From: Curtobacterium sp. SGAir0471
Lineage (GTDB): Bacteria > Actinomycetota > Actinomycetes > Actinomycetales > Microbacteriaceae
NCBI RefSeq assembly: GCF_005490985.1
Contig: NZ_CP027869.1
Location: forward strand, 1,426,001-1,490,000
DNA: 64,000 nt
Reading direction: 5' to 3'
In this document: positions 44,062 to 53,335 of the stretch, in pieces
Numbering within the stretch: position 1 is the stretch's first letter
Layout: each line of letters opens with the position of its first letter
Position numbers and translations under genes: made by a program
The notes under the pieces: generated by a model
Told to the model about the DNA's origin: nothing
What the model saw: the letters and a program-made list of their open reading frames with translations, nothing else
Databases searched by the model: none

Positions 44062-45011
44062 GCGGTTGCGTCTGCTTCCTGGCCTGCGGTCTCGCTGTCG
44101 TGCTGCAGGAGCTCGATCGCGGCGGGCAGGTCGTCGGGGGTCTTCACGGCGACGGTGGGGGTGCCGCGCAGGCCGCGCTTGGCGAGCCCGACGAGCGCGC
44201 CCGCCGGCGCGAGTTCGATGATGCCGGTGACGCCGGCGGCCGAGAACGACTCCATGACGGCGTCCCAGTGCACGGGGTTCGCGATCTGGCGGACCATCAG
44301 GTCGACGAAGTGTCGGCCGTCGTCGATGCGCGAGCCGTCGGCGTTCGTCCAGATCGGCAGCGTCGGGTCCTGCACCGTGGTGGCTGCGGCGACGGGGGCG
44401 ACCCGGTCGACCGCGGGGGCCATGTACCGGGTGTGGAACGCACCGGCGACGGCGAGCGGGACGACCCGGGCGCGTGCGGGCGGCTCGGCGGCCAGCGCGG
44501 CGATGCCCGCGGCGGGACCGGCGACGACGGTCTGCCCGCCACCGTTGTGGTTGGCGGGCACGAGGCCGTGCTGCTCGAGGGCCGCGGCGACCGCATCCGC
44601 GTCGCCACCGAGCACGGCGGCCATCGACGTCGGCTCGAGTGCTGCGGCGTCCGCCATCGCCCGACCGCGCTCGGCGACCAGCGCGACGGCGTCGGTGGGC
44701 TCGAGGATCCCGGCGACGCCGGCGGCGGTGAACTCGCCGACCGAGTGTCCGGCGACACCACCGACCAGGGCGCGACGACCGTCGGCGAGCAGGGCGTCGG
44801 CGGTCACGAGTCCAGCGGCGACGATGAGCGGCTGGGCGAGCGCGGTGTCCTTGATGGTGTCCGCGTCGGAGTTCGTGCCGTGCTCGACGAGGTCGACGCC
44901 GATCGCCTCGGACCACGCTCCGACGCGGTCACGGACGGCGGAGTCCTCGAGCCAGGGGGCGAGGAAGCCGGGGGTCTGGGAGCCCTGTCCGGGCGCGACG
45001 ACGACGATCAC
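44058..45011 (-). CDS. fabD: Malonyl-CoA:ACP transacylase
   Basis: FabD loads malonyl groups onto ACP. The 317-residue protein has PGQGSQTPGFL, the Ser nucleophile in VAGHSVGEFTA, a conserved Arg in AERGRAM, and catalytic His in VAGAFHTRYM. The start is GTG 45011. It begins the fab operon, 139 nt downstream of the PucR-type regulator gene; that gap should hold the fab promoter. Confidence 0.97.
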   Translation of the reverse strand: MIVVVAPGQGSQTPGFLAPWLEDSAVRDRVGAWSEAIGVDLVEHGTNSDADTIKDTALAQPLIVAAGLVTADALLADGRRALVGGVAGHSVGEFTAAGVAGILEPTDAVALVAERGRAMADAAALEPTSMAAVLGGDADAVAAALEQHGLVPANHNGGGQTVVAGPAAGIAALAAEPPARARVVPLAVAGAFHTRYMAPAVDRVAPVAAATTVQDPTLPIWTNADGSRIDDGRHFVDLMVRQIANPVHWDAVMESFSAAGVTGIIELAPAGALVGLAKRGLRGTPTVAVKTPDDLPAAIELLQHDSETAGQEADATA

Positions 45012-45106
45012 CGGTCAATCCTTGCTGCCCCGATCGTTCCGGTCCGTGTGGACATCCGACAGCGATCCGGCGAGGACGTTGTGCGATCCCTACCGGGTCG
45101 GCTCAT

Positions 45107-45153
45107 CAGCGTCGTTGTCGGCAGCGTCGTTGTCGGCAGCGTCGTCGTCGTCA
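45107..45153. repeat. 15-bp tandem repeat at fasR 3' end
   Basis: CAGCGTCGTTGTCGG occurs at 45107-45121 and 45122-45136, with a diverged third unit at 45137-45151 that runs into the regulator stop codon (45151-45153). Confidence 0.9.
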
Positions 45154-46380
45154 GCGGCGGTTGGGCAGACGGCGTCGGCCGGCGTTCGACTCGGACATCG
45201 CGCCGAGGATGAGCGCCGACTGCACGATCAGGGCGTCGCGAGCGTGCGTGGCGTCCCACCCGATGACGTCGGCGACCCGGCGGAGCCGGTAGCGGACGGT
45301 GTTCGGGTGCACGAAGAGCTCGCGTGCCGTCGCCTCGAGCGAGCGACCGGTGTCGAGGTAGCACCAGAGCGTCTGCAGCAGCTCGGTCGACTGGTCCTTG
45401 AGCGGCACGTAGATGCGCTGGACCAGGGCCGACCGGGCGAGCGGGTCGCCCGCCAGGGCCCGCTCCGGGAGCAGGTCGTCGGCGAGGGCCGGACGGGGAG
45501 CACCACGCCACGCCCGCGCGACGGCGAACCCGGCGAGGGCGCCCTTCGCGCTGGTCGAAGCGTCGACGACCCCGGGGACCTCGTTGCCGAGCACCAGGTG
45601 TCCCTCGCCGAAGGACGGTTCGAGCGCCTGGGCGATGGCGGTGAAGGACACCGGTTCCTCGCCCTCGGGCACGTCGTCGCGCGGGGTGGCACGACCGATG
45701 ACGACCACGAGCCGTGAGCCCTGCACGCCGATGAGCACGTCGGCGTCCATGTGCCGCGCGGTCCGGCGGATCTGGTCGACCTCGAGCTGCTTCGGCGCGT
45801 TGCCGACCAGGACCGCGACCTCGCCGTGGCCGTGCCAGCCGAGCGCGGCGATGCGGGAGGGGAGCTCGTCGTCGTACTCGCCGGACAGGATCGAGTCCAC
45901 GACCAGGGCCTCGAGCCGGGCGTCCCAGAGCCCGCGGGCCTCGGCGGCGCGGGCGTAGACGTCGGCTGCTGCGAAGGCGATGTCGCGCGAGTACTTCAGG
46001 ATCGCCTCCTGCAGCATCTCGTCGTCCTTCGCACGCTCCTCGACGACGGTCACCACGACGCGGATGAGCTGCAGCGTCTGCTGCAGGCTCACCGAGCGCA
46101 GGAGCTCCCGGGGTGCGGAGCCGAACACGTCGGCCGCGGCGATCCACGGCGTCGAGGCGGTGCCCTCGAGCCACGAGATGAACGAGGTGATCCCCGCCTG
46201 GGCGACGAGACCGACGGCGGACCGGCGCCCTGGTGGCATCTCGCTGTACCAGGGCAGCGTGTCCTCGAGCCGCTTGATCGTGGCGGTCGAGAGTTCGCCC
46301 GACACCTGCCGGAGCCAGGAGAGCGCGCGTTCGCGTTCCCTCTCCTGACTCGCGGCAGGGGCGGTGCGGGGTGTGCTCAC
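45151..46380 (-). CDS. fasR: PucR-family regulator of fatty-acid synthesis (FasR-like)
   Basis: A 409-residue regulator with a GGDEF-like/PucR central region and a C-terminal helix-turn-helix (LEATARELFVHPNTVRYRLRRV, about 350-375). In Streptomyces the PucR-type regulator FasR is encoded next to fabD and activates the fab operon; the same position here supports that role. GTG 46380 starts 7 nt after the aceE stop, so it can be co-transcribed with aceE, linking acetyl-CoA supply to lipid synthesis. The symbol rests on context as well as family. Confidence 0.85.
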   Translation of the reverse strand: MSTPRTAPAASQERERERALSWLRQVSGELSTATIKRLEDTLPWYSEMPPGRRSAVGLVAQAGITSFISWLEGTASTPWIAAADVFGSAPRELLRSVSLQQTLQLIRVVVTVVEERAKDDEMLQEAILKYSRDIAFAAADVYARAAEARGLWDARLEALVVDSILSGEYDDELPSRIAALGWHGHGEVAVLVGNAPKQLEVDQIRRTARHMDADVLIGVQGSRLVVVIGRATPRDDVPEGEEPVSFTAIAQALEPSFGEGHLVLGNEVPGVVDASTSAKGALAGFAVARAWRGAPRPALADDLLPERALAGDPLARSALVQRIYVPLKDQSTELLQTLWCYLDTGRSLEATARELFVHPNTVRYRLRRVADVIGWDATHARDALIVQSALILGAMSESNAGRRRLPNRR

Positions 46381-46387
46381 CGGGGGA

Positions 46388-49126
46388 TCAGGCCTCTCCG
46401 CCCGCGCTGCCGGTGGTGCCGGCGTTCACGTCGTGCAGGCGGTACTTGTCGATGGCCTGCTGGACGACGGCGCGGTCGACCTTGCCCTGCTTCGCGAGCT
46501 GCTGCAGCGTCCGCACGACGACTGAGGGGCCGTCGATGTGGAAGAAGCGGCGGGCCGCGGGACGGGTGTCCGAGAAGCCGAAGCCGTCGGCACCGAGCGT
46601 GGCGTAGTCGGTCGGGACGAACGGACGGATCTGCTCCTGCACGGCGTGCATGAAGTCGCTCACCGCGACGACCGGGCCCTCGGTGCCGAGCAGGCGCTCG
46701 GTGACGTACGGGGTGCGCGGCTGCTCGTCCGGGTTGAGGAACGCCTGCTGCTCGGCGTCGAGACCGTCACGGGTGAGCTCGCCCCAGCTCGTGACGCTCC
46801 AGACGTCGGCGGACACGCCCCAGTCCTCGGCGAGGAGCTGCTGCGCCTCGAGGATCCACGGCACCGCGACGCCGGACGCGAGCAGCTGGGCCTTCGGGCC
46901 GTCGTGCTCGCTCGGCTTGAGCAGGTACATGCCCTTGACGATGCCCTCGACGTCGACGCCCTCGGGCTCGGCCGGCTGCACGATCGGCTCGTTGTAGACC
47001 GTCAGGTAGTACATGACGTTCGGGTCGGCGTGCTTCGGCGAGCCGTCCTCGTTCGTGCCGTACATGCGCTCGAGGCCGGACTTGACGATGTGCCCGATCT
47101 CGTAGCCGTAGGCGGGGTCGTACGACACGACCGCCGGGTTCGTCGCCGCGAGGAGCGGCGAGTGCCCGTCGGCGTGCTGCAGGCCCTCACCGGTCAGGGT
47201 GGTGCGACCGGCGGTGGCACCGATCATGAAGCCGCGCGCCATCTGGTCGCCGGCGGCCCAGATGGCGTCGCCGGTGCGCTGGAAGCCGAACATCGAGTAG
47301 AAGACGTAGACCGGGATGAGCGGCTCGCCCTGCGTCGAGTACGACGTGCCGATGGCGGTGAACGCCGCGAGGGCGCCGGCCTCGTTGATGCCGACGTGGA
47401 CGATCTGGCCCTGCGGGCTCTCCTTGTAGGCCAGGAGCAGCTCGCGGTCGACCGACGTGTAGTGCTGGCCGTTCGGGTTGTAGATCTTCGCGGTCGGGAA
47501 GTAGGCGTCCATGCCGAACGTGCGCGCCTCGTCCGGGATGATCGGGACCACGCGGTCGCCGAAGTCCGGGGAGCGGAGCAGGTCCTTCAGCAGACGGGCG
47601 AAGGCCATCGTCGTGGCGACCTCCTGCTTGCCGGAGCCCTTCTTGACGACCTGGTACTTCGAGTCGTCCGGCAGCGTGAACTGCGTGTACTTGGTGCGGC
47701 GCTCCGGGACGTACCCGCCGAGCGCGCGGCGACGCTCGTGCATGTACTGGATCGCCTCGTCGTCGTTGCCCGGGTGGTAGTACGGCGGCGTGTAGGGGTT
47801 CTCCTCGAGCTGCGCGTCCGAGATCGGGATGCGCATCTCGTCGCGGAACTGCTTGAGGTTGTCGAGGGTCAGCTTCTTCATCTGGTGGGTCGCGTTGCGG
47901 CCCTCGAAGCTCGGCCCGAGACCGTAGCCCTTGACGGTCTTCGCCAGGATGACGGTCGGCTGGCCCTTGTGCTCGGTCGCCGCCTTGAACGCGGCGTAGA
48001 CCTTGCGGTAGTCGTGGCCGCCGCGCTTGAGGTTCCAGATCTGGTCGTCGGAGTAGCCCTCGACGAGCTGGAGCGCCTTCGGGTCGCGCCCGAAGAAGTT
48101 CTCGCGGACGTACGCGCCGTTCTCGGCCTTGTACGTCTGGTAGTCGCCGTCGGGCGTCGCGTTCATCAGGTTGAGGAGCGCACCCTCGGTGTCACGGGCG
48201 AGCAGGTCGTCCCACTCGCGGCCCCAGACGACCTTGATGACGTTCCAGCCCGCACCGCGGAAGAACGCCTCGAGCTCTTGGATGATCTTGCCGTTGCCGC
48301 GGACGGGGCCGTCGAGGCGCTGGAGGTTGCAGTTGATGACGAAGTTCAGGTTGTCGAGCCCGTCGTTCGCCGCGACCTGCAGCTGCCCGCGCGACTCGAC
48401 CTCGTCCATCTCGCCGTCGCCGAGGAACGCCCAGACCTGCTGGTCGGCGGCGTCCTTGATCCCGCGGTTGGACAGGTACTTTGCCTGCTGCGCCTGGTAG
48501 ATCGCGTTGATCGGGCCGATGCCCATCGACACGGTCGGGAACTGCCAGAAGTGCGGCATGAGACGCGGGTGCGGGTAGGACGACAGCCCACCGCCCGCGT
48601 GCGACTTCTCCTGGCGGAAGCCGTCGAGCTGGTCCTCGCTGAGACGACCCTCCATGTAGGCGCGTGCGTACATGCCGGGGGAGGCGTGGCCCTGGAAGAA
48701 GACCTGGTCACCGCCGGACGGGTGGTCCTGCGCGCGGAAGAAGTGGTTGTAGCCGACCTCGTACATGGCGGCGCTCGACGCGTACGTCGAGATGTGACCG
48801 CCGACCGCGACACCGGGGCGCTGGGCGCGGTGCACCGTGATGGCGGCGTTCCACCGGATCCACCGGCGGTAGCGGCGCTCGAGTTCCTCGTCGCCGGGGA
48901 ACTCGGGCTCGTCCTCGGGCGCGATCGTGTTGACGTAGTCGGTCGTCGGGACCATGGGCACGCCGAGGTGCAGCTCGTTCGAGCGCTTCAGCAGGCTCTG
49001 CATGATCTCGCGGGCCCGCTGGTGGCCGTGCGTCGCGACGAGCCCGTCGAGCGACTCACGCCACTCTGCGGTCTCCTCGGGGTCCTGGTCGGTCCCTGCG
49101 GTGCTGCGCGGGTCCTGGTCGTTCAC
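46388..49126 (-). CDS. aceE: Pyruvate dehydrogenase E1 component (homodimeric)
   Basis: AceE decarboxylates pyruvate with thiamine diphosphate and passes acetyl groups to E2 lipoyl domains. The 912-residue length fits the homodimeric E1. The ThDP-Mg motif is [14 protein letters not shown], with [20 protein letters not shown] and [22 protein letters not shown] among conserved blocks. GTG 49126 is preferred to GTG 49132, because AAGGG stands five bases before the former and abuts the latter. A minus-strand -10-like TAAGGT is at 49211-49216. E2 and E3 are not in the window. Confidence 0.97.
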   Translation of the reverse strand: MNDQDPRSTAGTDQDPEETAEWRESLDGLVATHGHQRAREIMQSLLKRSNELHLGVPMVPTTDYVNTIAPEDEPEFPGDEELERRYRRWIRWNAAITVHRAQRPGVAVGGHISTYASSAAMYEVGYNHFFRAQDHPSGGDQVFFQGHASPGMYARAYMEGRLSEDQLDGFRQEKSHAGGGLSSYPHPRLMPHFWQFPTVSMGIGPINAIYQAQQAKYLSNRGIKDAADQQVWAFLGDGEMDEVESRGQLQVAANDGLDNLNFVINCNLQRLDGPVRGNGKIIQELEAFFRGAGWNVIKVVWGREWDDLLARDTEGALLNLMNATPDGDYQTYKAENGAYVRENFFGRDPKALQLVEGYSDDQIWNLKRGGHDYRKVYAAFKAATEHKGQPTVILAKTVKGYGLGPSFEGRNATHQMKKLTLDNLKQFRDEMRIPISDAQLEENPYTPPYYHPGNDDEAIQYMHERRRALGGYVPERRTKYTQFTLPDDSKYQVVKKGSGKQEVATTMAFARLLKDLLRSPDFGDRVVPIIPDEARTFGMDAYFPTAKIYNPNGQHYTSVDRELLLAYKESPQGQIVHVGINEAGALAAFTAIGTSYSTQGEPLIPVYVFYSMFGFQRTGDAIWAAGDQMARGFMIGATAGRTTLTGEGLQHADGHSPLLAATNPAVVSYDPAYGYEIGHIVKSGLERMYGTNEDGSPKHADPNVMYYLTVYNEPIVQPAEPEGVDVEGIVKGMYLLKPSEHDGPKAQLLASGVAVPWILEAQQLLAEDWGVSADVWSVTSWGELTRDGLDAEQQAFLNPDEQPRTPYVTERLLGTEGPVVAVSDFMHAVQEQIRPFVPTDYATLGADGFGFSDTRPAARRFFHIDGPSVVVRTLQQLAKQGKVDRAVVQQAIDKYRLHDVNAGTTGSAGGEA

Positions 49127-49374
49127 CGTCACCCTTGACCTCGTTCGTTCTCGTGGTGGTGGACATGGGGGCCACCGGTGGTCGGGTCACGACCGGATGG
49201 GGCCCACACCACCTTAGGCCCCACGACCGACGCCTTCGCTGATGGTGACGTGCAGGTGGACGGGTACTTGCGTCCTGGTGTCGTCGGCGTACGATTGCCG
49301 ATCGTGCACGGGCGACCCGCACGTGCGCACGCGACACGGGCACACCCCACGCCCGAGGAAGAAGCAACGCACCG
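49127..49374. promoter_or_regulatory. Divergent promoter region aceE / peroxiredoxin
   Basis: Minus strand: TAAGGT (49211-49216) for aceE with a leader near 80 nt. Plus strand: TTGCGT (49268-49273) and TACGAT (49290-49295), spacer 16, for the peroxiredoxin, leader about 70 nt. ACGAT-TGCCG-ATCGT (49291-49305) is an inverted repeat overlapping the plus-strand -10, a possible operator. Confidence 0.5.
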
Positions 49375-49863
49375 ATGGCCCTGGAGATCGGCTCACTCGC
49401 GCCGGACTTCGAGCTCCCGAACCAGTTCGGTGAGCACGTCCGCCTCAGCGACTTCCGGGGCGTCCGCCCGGTCGCCCTCGTCTTCTTCCCGCTGGCGTTC
49501 TCGTCCGGCTGCACGAACGAGCTCTGCACCCTGCAGGACAACATCGCGATGTTCCAGGACCAGCGCGTCGAGCTGATCGGCATCTCCGTCGACTCGAAGG
49601 CCACGCTCCGGTCGTTCGCCGAGACGCACGGCTACGACTTCGAGCTGCTCGCCGACTTCTGGCCGCACGGCGCGGTGTCCAAGGAGTACGGCGTGTTCCT
49701 CGACAAGAAGGGCTTCGCGACCCGCGCGACCTTCGTCATCGACGTGCAGGGCCGCATCAAGGCCTCGATCATCACCGAGCCGGGGCTGCAGCGCGACGTC
49801 GCCGAGTACCGCGAGGCGCTCGACCGTCTCGCCGCGTGCACCGCGCCCGTCCCGGTCGCCTGA
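49375..49863 (+). CDS. AhpE-type peroxiredoxin
   Basis: A 162-residue one-Cys-type thioredoxin-fold peroxidase. The peroxidatic Cys is in FFPLAFSSGCTNELC, with a second Cys four residues later. Mycobacterial AhpE is also encoded near aceE, and the motif matches that group. It detoxifies peroxides and peroxynitrite using mycothiol/mycoredoxin or thioredoxin in known cases. GAGGAAG lies upstream of ATG 49375. Confidence 0.93.
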   Translation: MALEIGSLAPDFELPNQFGEHVRLSDFRGVRPVALVFFPLAFSSGCTNELCTLQDNIAMFQDQRVELIGISVDSKATLRSFAETHGYDFELLADFWPHGAVSKEYGVFLDKKGFATRATFVIDVQGRIKASIITEPGLQRDVAEYREALDRLAACTAPVPVA

Positions 49864-50780
49864 GTCCAGGAGCGGTCCCGGCCGCGAGCCCGTACGCGCC
49901 GTGGCCGGTGCGCGACGCGCCCGCCGCGTGGCGACTGGCGCGCACCGTGGTCGCCTCCGGCAGCGGACCCGTCGTGGTGCACCACCGACCGGGGCCCGAT
50001 CCGGTGCTGCTGCTCCACGGTGTCGCCGGGTCGTGGACGACGTGGACGCCCCTGCTCGCCGCTGCGGACGGCTTCGGCGACCGGGGGCTCGTGCTCGTCG
50101 ACCTGCCCGGCTGGGGCTCGTCGCCGGAGCCGTCGACGCCGTTCACCGTGGACGACGGCGTCCGTGTGCTCGTCGAGGTCCTCGACGCCCTCGCCGTGGG
50201 GTCGGTCGACGTCGTCGGGCACTCGATGGGCGCCTTCGTCGGACTGCACCTCGCGGTGGTGGCCCCGTACCGCGTCCGGTCGCTCGGGCTCGTGTCGGGG
50301 ACGACGACCGCGACCGTGCGCGCCGCACGGCACCCCTGGAGGGCGCTCGTCTCCCTGCCCGCGTTCACGCTGCTGCGCGCCGGGCTCCTCGTGACGGGGC
50401 GGTCGGCTCGGCGGATCCTCCGCGCAACCGCGCGGGTCGGACTCCTCCCGGTGCTCGCTGCGCCCGTGTTCGCCCACGTGCGGCGTCTCGACCCGAGCGT
50501 GCTCGACGCCTTCGTGGAGGAGTTCCGGCCCGGGCGGTTCACGGCGGCCGCACGGGACGCCGCCGGCTACGACGTCGAGCGGTGGAGCGGGGTCACCTGC
50601 CCGGTGGCAGCGGTCCTCGGACGCGGGGACGTCTTCGCCCGGGTGTCCGACCTCGACGACCTGCGCCGCCTGGTGCCGGGAACCCGGACGGCCGTGCTCG
50701 AGGACTGCGGGCACTTCGCCCACGCGGAGCACCCCGAGGCCGTGGTGGCGTTCCTCGGACTCGTCCCGGCGCAGGGCTGA
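49836..50780 (+). CDS. Alpha/beta-fold hydrolase
   Basis: A Ser hydrolase with oxyanion region LLLHGVAGSWTTW, nucleophile box VVGHSMGAF, Asp in AVLGRGDVFARV and His in DCGHFAHAEHPE. The start is uncertain. GTG 49836 would overlap the peroxiredoxin stop by 28 nt and lacks a clear ribosome binding site; GTG 49908 is the next option and keeps the whole fold. The gene converges with the carrier-protein operon. Substrate is unknown. Confidence 0.85.
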   Translation: MHRARPGRLSPGAVPAASPYAPWPVRDAPAAWRLARTVVASGSGPVVVHHRPGPDPVLLLHGVAGSWTTWTPLLAAADGFGDRGLVLVDLPGWGSSPEPSTPFTVDDGVRVLVEVLDALAVGSVDVVGHSMGAFVGLHLAVVAPYRVRSLGLVSGTTTATVRAARHPWRALVSLPAFTLLRAGLLVTGRSARRILRATARVGLLPVLAAPVFAHVRRLDPSVLDAFVEEFRPGRFTAAARDAAGYDVERWSGVTCPVAAVLGRGDVFARVSDLDDLRRLVPGTRTAVLEDCGHFAHAEHPEAVVAFLGLVPAQG

Positions 50781-50791
50781 CGACGCCGTCG

Positions 50792-50820
50792 GTGCACGGT
50801 CAGTGCATGGTCAGTGCACG
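50792..50820. repeat. 11-bp tandem repeat at convergent gene ends
   Basis: GTGCACGGTCA and GTGCATGGTCA in tandem, then GTGCACG, lie between two convergent stop codons and reach into the last codons of the minus-strand gene. Confidence 0.8.
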
Positions 50821-52394
50821 AGCGTCCGCCGCGCCGGGAACGTGGTGGCCACCCGCGAACGCACCTCGTCCACGACCGCTCGACGCATCGCCAGCGAGAA
50901 CAGCGCGTGGTCCCCGTCCGGCACCTCGACCACCGACACCCGGGCGCCCCACCGGCGGACGGCTCGACGGCCGCCGTAGCGCTCGAACCGCTCGATGTCC
51001 TCCGGGGCGGCGACCACGACGACGTCGGTGCCGTGCTCGACGAGCGGGCCGAGGTGCCCGACGACGCCGCCGAGCGCGCCGCGGCGCGCGATCGCGTCAC
51101 GCACCAGCGCCGGCACGAGCCGGTTGTACGGGGCCCGGAGCGCGCGCCGCAGCCGGGAGGCGTCCGCGACCGCCTGCGCCGACTCCGCGTACGTCCCGGG
51201 CACGGCGGGCGTGCGCCGGTAGTCGTTCGGGCTGATCTCGACGACGAGCCGCGGGTTCTCGGCCACCGCGCGGCCGGCGATCCAGGCACCGGCGCACATG
51301 CCGACGATCGCGAGCCGTTCGGACGGGATGCGCAGTGCCCTGACCACCTCGTGCTGGTCGTCGACCCACTCCTGGGCGAACAGGAACGCGTCCTCGTCCG
51401 CCCGCACCGCGGAGCTCTCACCCGTCCCGCGACGGTCGACGCGCACGACGCGGACGCCGTCCCGGGCGAGGGTGCGGGCGAGCGCGACCTGGTAGTCGAC
51501 CGCGCCGGTGCGGTGCTCGGCGCCGCCGTTGTGCAGCAGCACGACCGGGGCGTCCTCGTCCTGCGCGGACGACACGGTCTCCACGGCGAAGAGCCCGTGC
51601 GGGCCGAGCTGGAGCACCCGCTCGGACACGCGGTCGTCCACGTCGAGCACCTCGGCGACCGCAGGAGGCGTGGTCGGGACAGCCGCGGCGGGAGCCCAGC
51701 GGTCGAGCCACCGGGCGACCGCCTCGACGGCGACTCCGGGGATCCGGGCGTCGATGCTCGTGCCGTCGAGGAGCTCGGCGGTGCCGGGCACCTCGAGGAC
51801 CTCGGCGGAGCCGAGCGCCCGGGGAGCGACGCCGCCGGGCCGGACGACCGCGACCGTCGTCGCGGCACGCGACGGGTACGTCAGCGCGCCGAGGGCCGTG
51901 AGCTCCTCCGGGCCGAGGTCGATGCCGACGAGCGACTCGATCCGGTCGAGGACCCGGTCGGGCCCGATCGCGATCGCTGCGAGGGCGCGCTGTCGCCGCA
52001 GCCAGGCGCGGCCGGACGCCGGGGCGTCCCACACCACCAGGGCGTCCTCGTCGGTCGCGGCGGCCGCGGCGACGAGGGCAGCCGAGGCGAGGCCCACGAA
52101 CGCGACGTGCTCGACGCCGGACCGACGCAGCAGGGCCGCGGCGGCGCGTGCGGACCGGACCTGTGCGTCGGGGTCGTCGTCGTCCGCGGAGTCCCCACGG
52201 CCGGACGGGTCGTAGCGCACCGAGGCCACGCCACGCGCCTCCAGGCGGTCCGCCAGCAGGCGCAGCGTGCGGTACGCGATCACGCCCTCCTGGCCGAGCG
52301 GCGGGCAGAGGACGACGCCGGCGCGCGCGGTCGACGGCAGCTGCACGGCGACCCGCAGCGCGGGGGAGCCGGCCCAGCCGTGGTGGGTGGTCAC
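50811..52394 (-). CDS. Double alpha/beta-hydrolase, putative thioesterase/acyltransferase of the carrier-protein operon
   Basis: A 527-residue protein made of two alpha/beta-hydrolase domains (about 1-270 and 275-527). Domain 1 starts AGVVLCPPLGQEGVIAYR with VRYDPSGRGDS, but its elbow reads GLASA (101-105), with no nucleophile in the usual place. Domain 2 has VVLLHNGGAEHRTG, VDRRGTGESS and the elbow GMCAG with Cys367, plus candidate Asp466 and His496. A Cys in GxCxG recalls PHA synthases and some acyltransferases, so acyl transfer or thioester release from the carrier protein is plausible (inference). Sequence style also recalls exosortase-associated hydrolases. GTG 52394 overlaps the upstream stop. 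Confidence 0.85.
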   Translation of the reverse strand: MTTHHGWAGSPALRVAVQLPSTARAGVVLCPPLGQEGVIAYRTLRLLADRLEARGVASVRYDPSGRGDSADDDDPDAQVRSARAAAALLRRSGVEHVAFVGLASAALVAAAAATDEDALVVWDAPASGRAWLRRQRALAAIAIGPDRVLDRIESLVGIDLGPEELTALGALTYPSRAATTVAVVRPGGVAPRALGSAEVLEVPGTAELLDGTSIDARIPGVAVEAVARWLDRWAPAAAVPTTPPAVAEVLDVDDRVSERVLQLGPHGLFAVETVSSAQDEDAPVVLLHNGGAEHRTGAVDYQVALARTLARDGVRVVRVDRRGTGESSAVRADEDAFLFAQEWVDDQHEVVRALRIPSERLAIVGMCAGAWIAGRAVAENPRLVVEISPNDYRRTPAVPGTYAESAQAVADASRLRRALRAPYNRLVPALVRDAIARRGALGGVVGHLGPLVEHGTDVVVVAAPEDIERFERYGGRRAVRRWGARVSVVEVPDGDHALFSLAMRRAVVDEVRSRVATTFPARRTLVH

Positions 52395-53335
52395 AGCGCC
52401 AGGGCCGCGCGGACGTCCGACGTCCAGCGGTCCGGGTCGGTGCCGTGCGCGGCGAACAGGGCGATCGTGATGCGCTCGAGGCCGAACGCGAGGCAGGCGC
52501 TGTGCGCGACCTCGCCGTCGGCGGTGCGGAGCCCGAACGCGGTGCCGAAGTGGTCCTCGTGGAGGTTCGCCGACGAGATCGCCGTCGCGTCGTGGTCCGG
52601 CCCGTAGACCGGGGTGACGAACTCGTACTTGAGGGACTGCTCGACCTGGTTGCGGGCGAGCATCTGCCCGACGCGGCCGAAGAACGGGTCGTTGGCCGGG
52701 ACGACGTCGATCGCCAGGCCGAAGGACTCCAGGAGCGCGCGCATGCCCGGGATCCGGCCGTCGCGGTGCGCCTTCGCCGACTCCGGGGTACCGACGTGCA
52801 CGAACTCGTGCATGTGGAACGCCTGCAGCCGCATCGGGTCGAGGGACGGCTCGCGGCGGAACGAGTCGCCGACGATGTCGAACGCCCGGCCGCCCTCGGG
52901 GACGGTGTCGCCGATCAGCCCGTAGACCGGGTGGCACACGGCGGGGGTGAGCATGAGGTCGGCCGGCTCGAGGAACGTCTCCCAGCGCTCGCCGCGCTCC
53001 CGGGCGGCGAGCAGGGCACGGTGGGTGCGGTCGTCGCCGGTGAACCCGGAGATCGACGCGGCGAGGTCGGGGAAGGACGCGATGTAGTCGGTGCGCTCGA
53101 AGGCCGCGAGGGGCTCGACCGGCGGGAAGCGCAGGACCTCGGCGTCGAGGTCGGCCTGGCTCCGCACGGCTGCGGCGTCGACGGCCGCGTACACGCGCTC
53201 GAACACGCCGGTGCGTCCGTAGAGCCCGGGGGAGCCGAGGTCGATGAGCACGCCGTCGGCGAGCAGGCGCCCGCGCAGGTCGGCACGGGCGGCGTCCAGG
53301 GCGGACGCGGTGGTGGTGGGGTCGGTGATCGTCAC
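52391..53335 (-). CDS. Amino acid:[carrier protein] ligase-like class II aaRS homologue
   Basis: A 314-residue class II aminoacyl-tRNA-synthetase core with no tRNA-binding domain. Motif 2 is SFRREPSLDPMRLQAFHMHE (158-177) and motif 3 is ACLAFGLERITIALF (280-294). Cys134 (PAVCHPVYG), Glu177 and Cys281 match the Cys-Glu-Cys zinc triad of amino acid:[carrier protein] ligases, the seryl-tRNA-synthetase-like enzymes described in Bradyrhizobium and relatives. These activate Gly or Ala with ATP and load them onto a stand-alone carrier protein instead of tRNA. A matching carrier gene lies in the same operon. GTG 53335 overlaps the dehydrogenase stop. The amino acid is not predictable by eye. Confidence 0.88.
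   Translation of the reverse strand: MTITDPTTTASALDAARADLRGRLLADGVLIDLGSPGLYGRTGVFERVYAAVDAAAVRSQADLDAEVLRFPPVEPLAAFERTDYIASFPDLAASISGFTGDDRTHRALLAARERGERWETFLEPADLMLTPAVCHPVYGLIGDTVPEGGRAFDIVGDSFRREPSLDPMRLQAFHMHEFVHVGTPESAKAHRDGRIPGMRALLESFGLAIDVVPANDPFFGRVGQMLARNQVEQSLKYEFVTPVYGPDHDATAISSANLHEDHFGTAFGLRTADGEVAHSACLAFGLERITIALFAAHGTDPDRWTSDVRAALAL

Noticed and set aside
50567..51868. 433-residue minus-strand frame across the hydrolase gene end
   Set aside because: Ser/Arg-rich shadow lacking motifs; the overlapping frame has two hydrolase folds.
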